Positions 60,924 to 64,000 of a DNA stretch of 64,000 nucleotides are shown piece by piece. Each line of letters begins with the position of its first letter. The first letter of the stretch is position 1. This DNA comes from Pseudomonadales bacterium (GTDB lineage: Bacteria; Pseudomonadota; Gammaproteobacteria; Pseudomonadales; Pseudohongiellaceae): the NCBI GenBank assembly GCA_024234365.1, contig JACKOK010000007.1:43313-107312 (forward strand), read 5' to 3'. Under the pieces are notes generated by a model. The model was not told where the DNA came from. It saw nothing but the letters and a program-made list of their open reading frames with translations, and searched no databases. Position numbers and translations under genes: made by a program.

Positions 60924-63900
60924 AAAGGATGCTGATGGGATGGATTTGTTTCTTCCTGCTGGGTTCAGCGCACGCGCAAACCACGGTGAATATTGCGATC
61001 ACCAACGATACCGGAGCCGCTCTGCAGGGCATTAGTGTGTATGCGTTCAACAACAACGCCTATGTCAACAAGAGTGCCGTTACTGACATCAACGGTGTCG
61101 CCAGCCTGATCCTGAATGACGGTGACTACCGCTTCCGTGCGGACAAGAGTGGCACCCAGTATTTCAGCGCCGCAAGCAACCACTGCAGCGTGCCAAGCTG
61201 CACCAACGCGTCCGTCAACATTCCCCGGCCCGTGTCCGTCAACCTGAGCAGCAGCGCTGGAGGAGCGGAGGCAGGGCTCAGTGTCTATGTCTTCAACGGC
61301 AACAGCTATGTCAACAAGTCTGCCGTCACCGATGCTGCGGGAGTTGCCACGCTGCAATTGCCTGTTGGAGATTACCGCTTTCGGGCTGACAAAAATGGCA
61401 CGCAATTTTTCACGGGTGCGGTCAATCACTGTTCCGTGCCGGGCTGTACGTCGGTGGATTTCGAAGTGCCCGAATCCGTAGTCGTGTCCGTACAGGGCGA
61501 TAGCGGTCCCGAGAGTGGCCTCAATGTCTATGCCTTCAACGGCAGTTCCTACGTCAATAAATCTGCAGTGACAGACGCCAATGGTGAGGCTGTTTTTACT
61601 CTGCTTCCCGGCAGTTACCGCTTCCGAATTGACAAAAACGGTACTCAGTTTTTTACGGACACCGGCAACCACTGCACAGTGGCGGGATGCAATGCCGTCA
61701 GTTTCTCCATGCCCGCCTCCGTGGAGGTATCCGTATCGTCCAGCGCCGGAGGCCCGGAGGCTGGTCTCAATGTCTATGCATTCAACGGTTCTTCCTATGT
61801 CAACAAGTCCGCTGTGACAGATGCCAATGGGTTAGCGAGCTTTACCCTGATCCCGGGGAACTATCGATTCCGCATTGACAAGAACGGCACCCAATATTTC
61901 ACCGAGTCCGTGAATCACTGCAGCGTGCCAGGTTGTGATGCTGTTGCCTATGAAGTGCCGGAGTCCGTGACGATCAACGTCAGCAGCAGTGCCGGTGGCG
62001 TGGAGGAGGGGCTGAAGGTGTATGCCTTCAATGGAAACTCCTACGTCAACAAATCCGCCACGACGGATGCCGGTGGCCAGGCGGTGTTTACCCTGTTGCC
62101 GGGGAGTTATCGCTTCCGCATCGACAAGAATGGCACCCAGTTCTTCACTGACGCGATCAACCACTGCGATCTGCCGGGTTGTACAGCGGTCAATTACGAG
62201 GTGCCGGCGTCTGTCACCGTTGCCGTGAGCAACACTGCCGGGGGAGCAGAGGCGGGGCTGAACGTCTATGCGTTCAATGGGAACGCATATGTGAACAAGT
62301 CCGCTGTCACCGATGCAAACGGTCACGCGTCCTTCACTCTCATTCCGGGGGACTATCGTTTCCGCGTGGACAAAGCGGGTGTGCAGTATTTCACCGATAT
62401 CGTGAACCATTGCCAGGTTCCGGGATGTAGCCTGGTCGCTCAACAATTGCCAGCACCCCTGTCTGCCTATGTGGTGGACCCTGCATTGGGAGCCTGTCTC
62501 GATGCCACCGGCAGCGCGAACGGTTGGACCTCACCCGCCGAGGTCACCAGTCTGAGCTGCAACGGGCAGGGCATCAGCAATCTGTCTGGTTTGTCTGCTT
62601 TCAGTAATCTCGGCAGTCTTTCACTGGCCAACAACCCCATTACCCTACTCGATGAACTGACAGGCCTGGGGAACCTGAGTGCGTTGGATCTCACTGGCGT
62701 CACCAGTCTGGAATGCAGTGCGCTGGGCTCCCTGGAATCACTTCTGGGCAGTGGGGTCATCTCCCATCCTGCCAGTTGTCTGGGAGAGGGGGATCTGGTG
62801 TTCAGCCTGTTGAACCCGGGAAAACCCAGCAGCAACCAGTTCAGTTTCTCCGTGGCCAGCACACCCGATGGCAATCTGATCAGCAGCGCCATCACCTACA
62901 ATCCGTTCACCGACGCCTACGACGGCCACGTGTATCTGATTGATGGCACCAGCGGCAATGCGCTGCTTGAGATTCCCAACCCGGCGCCAAGTGGCAGCGA
63001 TTATTTTGGTTGGTCCGTTGCTGCAGGGGATGACAACAGCATTATTGTTGGGGCGTGGAACGACGATGCATCGGGAGTCAACGCCGGGGCGGTCTATGTA
63101 TTCGATGGTGCGGATGGCAGTCTGCGAACCACCATACTGCCTCCCACGCCCATGGCAGGGGAGCGGTTTGGCTACGCCTTAACGACCAGTGCTGCAGGTA
63201 ACACGCTGGTGGCTGTGGATCAGGTCGGCAGCAGCGGCAGGGTGTATGTATACGATGCCAGCGGAAACCTGTTGCATACCCTAAGCAGCCCCTCTGCGGA
63301 CACCAATGCGGCCTTTGGCGCATCACTTGCCTCCGGACCTTCCGGACAGGTCATCGTCGGTGCTCCCGGAGAAGATGTCGGTGCCGCGGTCGATGCGGGG
63401 ATGGTTCACATTTTCGATGAGACCAGCGGAGCACTCCTGCTGTCCATTGAGAATCCCGCAGCCGCAGACTTCGATGCCTACGGCAGCGTGGTGGCCAGTA
63501 CTCTGTTGGGCGACGTGCTGGTGAGCGCCCGCATGAAGGATAACCACGCCAGCAATGATGGCAGCCTCTTCGCTCACGATTCCGTCACTGGCGCTGTGCG
63601 CTGGAGTGTTGCCAATCCGTTGGCCGACGCCGATGGGCAATTCGCATCGTCCATCGCAGGTACGCCATTGGGCGATGTCGTGGTGGGAGCCGCCCAGGAC
63701 GATTTCGGCGCGTCAGACTCTGGCCGTGTCTACGTCTACTCGGGTACTGATGGAGCGTTGATCAAGACGATCCAGAACCCCGAGCCGGACAACTACGTGA
63801 ACTTCGGTCAAGGCCTGGCAGTCACTCCCAGCGGTCAGATTGCCGTGGGGGCCTACGGTGCCGACGGTGGTTTCGGGAAACTCTATCTGTTTGCCAGCGT

Positions 63901-64000
63901 CGCCTCGGGAGAAACCCTGACCCCGGTCAACGAACTGCCTATCTCAGACCCTGCCTTGCAGGCATGTGTTCTGGGGCAGGCCGCTGCGAACGGCTGGGCC
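60920..64000 (+). CDS. Giant secreted repeat protein, 3' end outside window
   Basis: An open frame of 1027 codons with no stop before the window end. Signal peptide MLMGWICFFLLGSAHAQ. Six tandem repeats of about 82 residues (residues about 38-515) follow, each with VYAFNGxSYVNKSAVTD, PGxYRFRxDKNGTQ and NHCxVPGC, resembling prealbumin-like or carboxypeptidase-regulatory folds. Then come a leucine-rich segment (LGACLDATGSANGW to LSALDLTGV), FG-GAP-like blades (FGWSVAAGDDNSIIVGAWND, AVYVFDGADGSL) and, at the edge, a second copy of the leucine-rich entry (DPALQACVLGQAAANGWA). Co-translated with the Rhs gene. Extracellular or surface role inferred. Confidence 0.85.
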   Translation, partial: MKRMLMGWICFFLLGSAHAQTTVNIAITNDTGAALQGISVYAFNNNAYVNKSAVTDINGVASLILNDGDYRFRADKSGTQYFSAASNHCSVPSCTNASVNIPRPVSVNLSSSAGGAEAGLSVYVFNGNSYVNKSAVTDAAGVATLQLPVGDYRFRADKNGTQFFTGAVNHCSVPGCTSVDFEVPESVVVSVQGDSGPESGLNVYAFNGSSYVNKSAVTDANGEAVFTLLPGSYRFRIDKNGTQFFTDTGNHCTVAGCNAVSFSMPASVEVSVSSSAGGPEAGLNVYAFNGSSYVNKSAVTDANGLASFTLIPGNYRFRIDKNGTQYFTESVNHCSVPGCDAVAYEVPESVTINVSSSAGGVEEGLKVYAFNGNSYVNKSATTDAGGQAVFTLLPGSYRFRIDKNGTQFFTDAINHCDLPGCTAVNYEVPASVTVAVSNTAGGAEAGLNVYAFNGNAYVNKSAVTDANGHASFTLIPGDYRFRVDKAGVQYFTDIVNHCQVPGCSLVAQQLPAPLSAYVVDPALGACLDATGSANGWTSPAEVTSLSCNGQGISNLSGLSAFSNLGSLSLANNPITLLDELTGLGNLSALDLTGVTSLECSALGSLESLLGSGVISHPASCLGEGDLVFSLLNPGKPSSNQFSFSVASTPDGNLISSAITYNPFTDAYDGHVYLIDGTSGNALLEIPNPAPSGSDYFGWSVAAGDDNSIIVGAWNDDASGVNAGAVYVFDGADGSLRTTILPPTPMAGERFGYALTTSAAGNTLVAVDQVGSSGRVYVYDASGNLLHTLSSPSADTNAAFGASLASGPSGQVIVGAPGEDVGAAVDAGMVHIFDETSGALLLSIENPAAADFDAYGSVVASTLLGDVLVSARMKDNHASNDGSLFAHDSVTGAVRWSVANPLADADGQFASSIAGTPLGDVVVGAAQDDFGASDSGRVYVYSGTDGALIKTIQNPEPDNYVNFGQGLAVTPSGQIAVGAYGADGGFGKLYLFASVASGETLTPVNELPISDPALQACVLGQAAANGWA
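61034..62460. repeat. Six in-frame coding repeats of 246 bp
   Basis: The TATGTCAACAAG-type string recurs at 61061, 61307, 61550, 61796, 62042 and 62288, spacings 246, 243, 246, 246 and 246. Units are diverged in DNA but strongly conserved in protein, including two Cys per unit (NHCxVxGC), so selection acts on the fold. Confidence 0.92.

Overview
The window is 64 kb of a G+C-rich gammaproteobacterial chromosome. Gene order recalls Pseudomonadales and related marine groups: lolCDE-comEC-exbBD-msbA-lpxK-Trm112-kdsB-ptp-murB, a gacA/uvrY-uvrC-pgsA-tRNA(Gly,Cys,Leu) block, and topA near lexA and nagZ. REP-like palindromes of Pseudomonas type also occur. Most of the window is ordinary vertically inherited chromosome. 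I see no prophage, IS element, CRISPR array or rRNA.

Layout. 1-1.1 kb: 3' end of topA and an array of 80-bp tandem repeats. 1.1-4.5 kb: lexA with its own SOS box, nagZ-hpt, and convergent mnmH. 4.7-8.5 kb: an orphan Wzz/BY-kinase-like gene, a small Cys-rich partner, two lipoproteins and a DUF1285 protein. 8.7-13.4 kb: etfBA convergent with rne across a shared terminator. 14.2-27.2 kb: a long co-directional envelope block (degenerate serine-recombinase-like gene, lolCDE, comEC, exbBD, msbA, lpxK, Trm112-like, kdsB, LMW-PTP, murB). 27.3-31.0 kb: GacA-like regulator, uvrC, pgsA and three tRNAs.

31.2-36.0 kb is the most distinctive accessory module. A Nitrosomonas-type copper nitrite reductase, a dihaem cytochrome c, a monohaem cytochrome c and a two-domain multicopper oxidase form one operon on the minus strand. 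A divergent NorR-type activator lies beside it. A perfect sigma-54 -24/-12 promoter and a GT-N7-AC dyad lie between them. The gene content matches ncgABC-nirK of ammonia oxidisers, but order and regulator differ.

36-47 kb: a PD40 repeat protein, a diguanylate cyclase, a small membrane protein with an apparent frameshift beside a REP pair, an alpha/beta hydrolase, a MipA/DUF3019/two-component cluster, and copA-cueR with a MerR-type 19-bp-spacer promoter. 47-56.7 kb: an ion channel and two efflux systems (MacAB plus outer-membrane factor; MarR-EmrAB-like) with a small cytochrome c between them. 57-64 kb: an Rhs/YD-repeat protein translationally coupled to a very large secreted protein carrying six 82-residue Cys-containing repeats, a leucine-rich segment and FG-GAP-like repeats. 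That protein runs off the end of the window.

The strongest points for follow-up are the NorR/sigma-54 nirK-ncg-like operon, a GacA/UvrY orthologue whose phospho-acceptor Asp is His, the Rhs plus repeat-protein pair, and a recombinase-like gene with a degenerate active site overlapping lolC.
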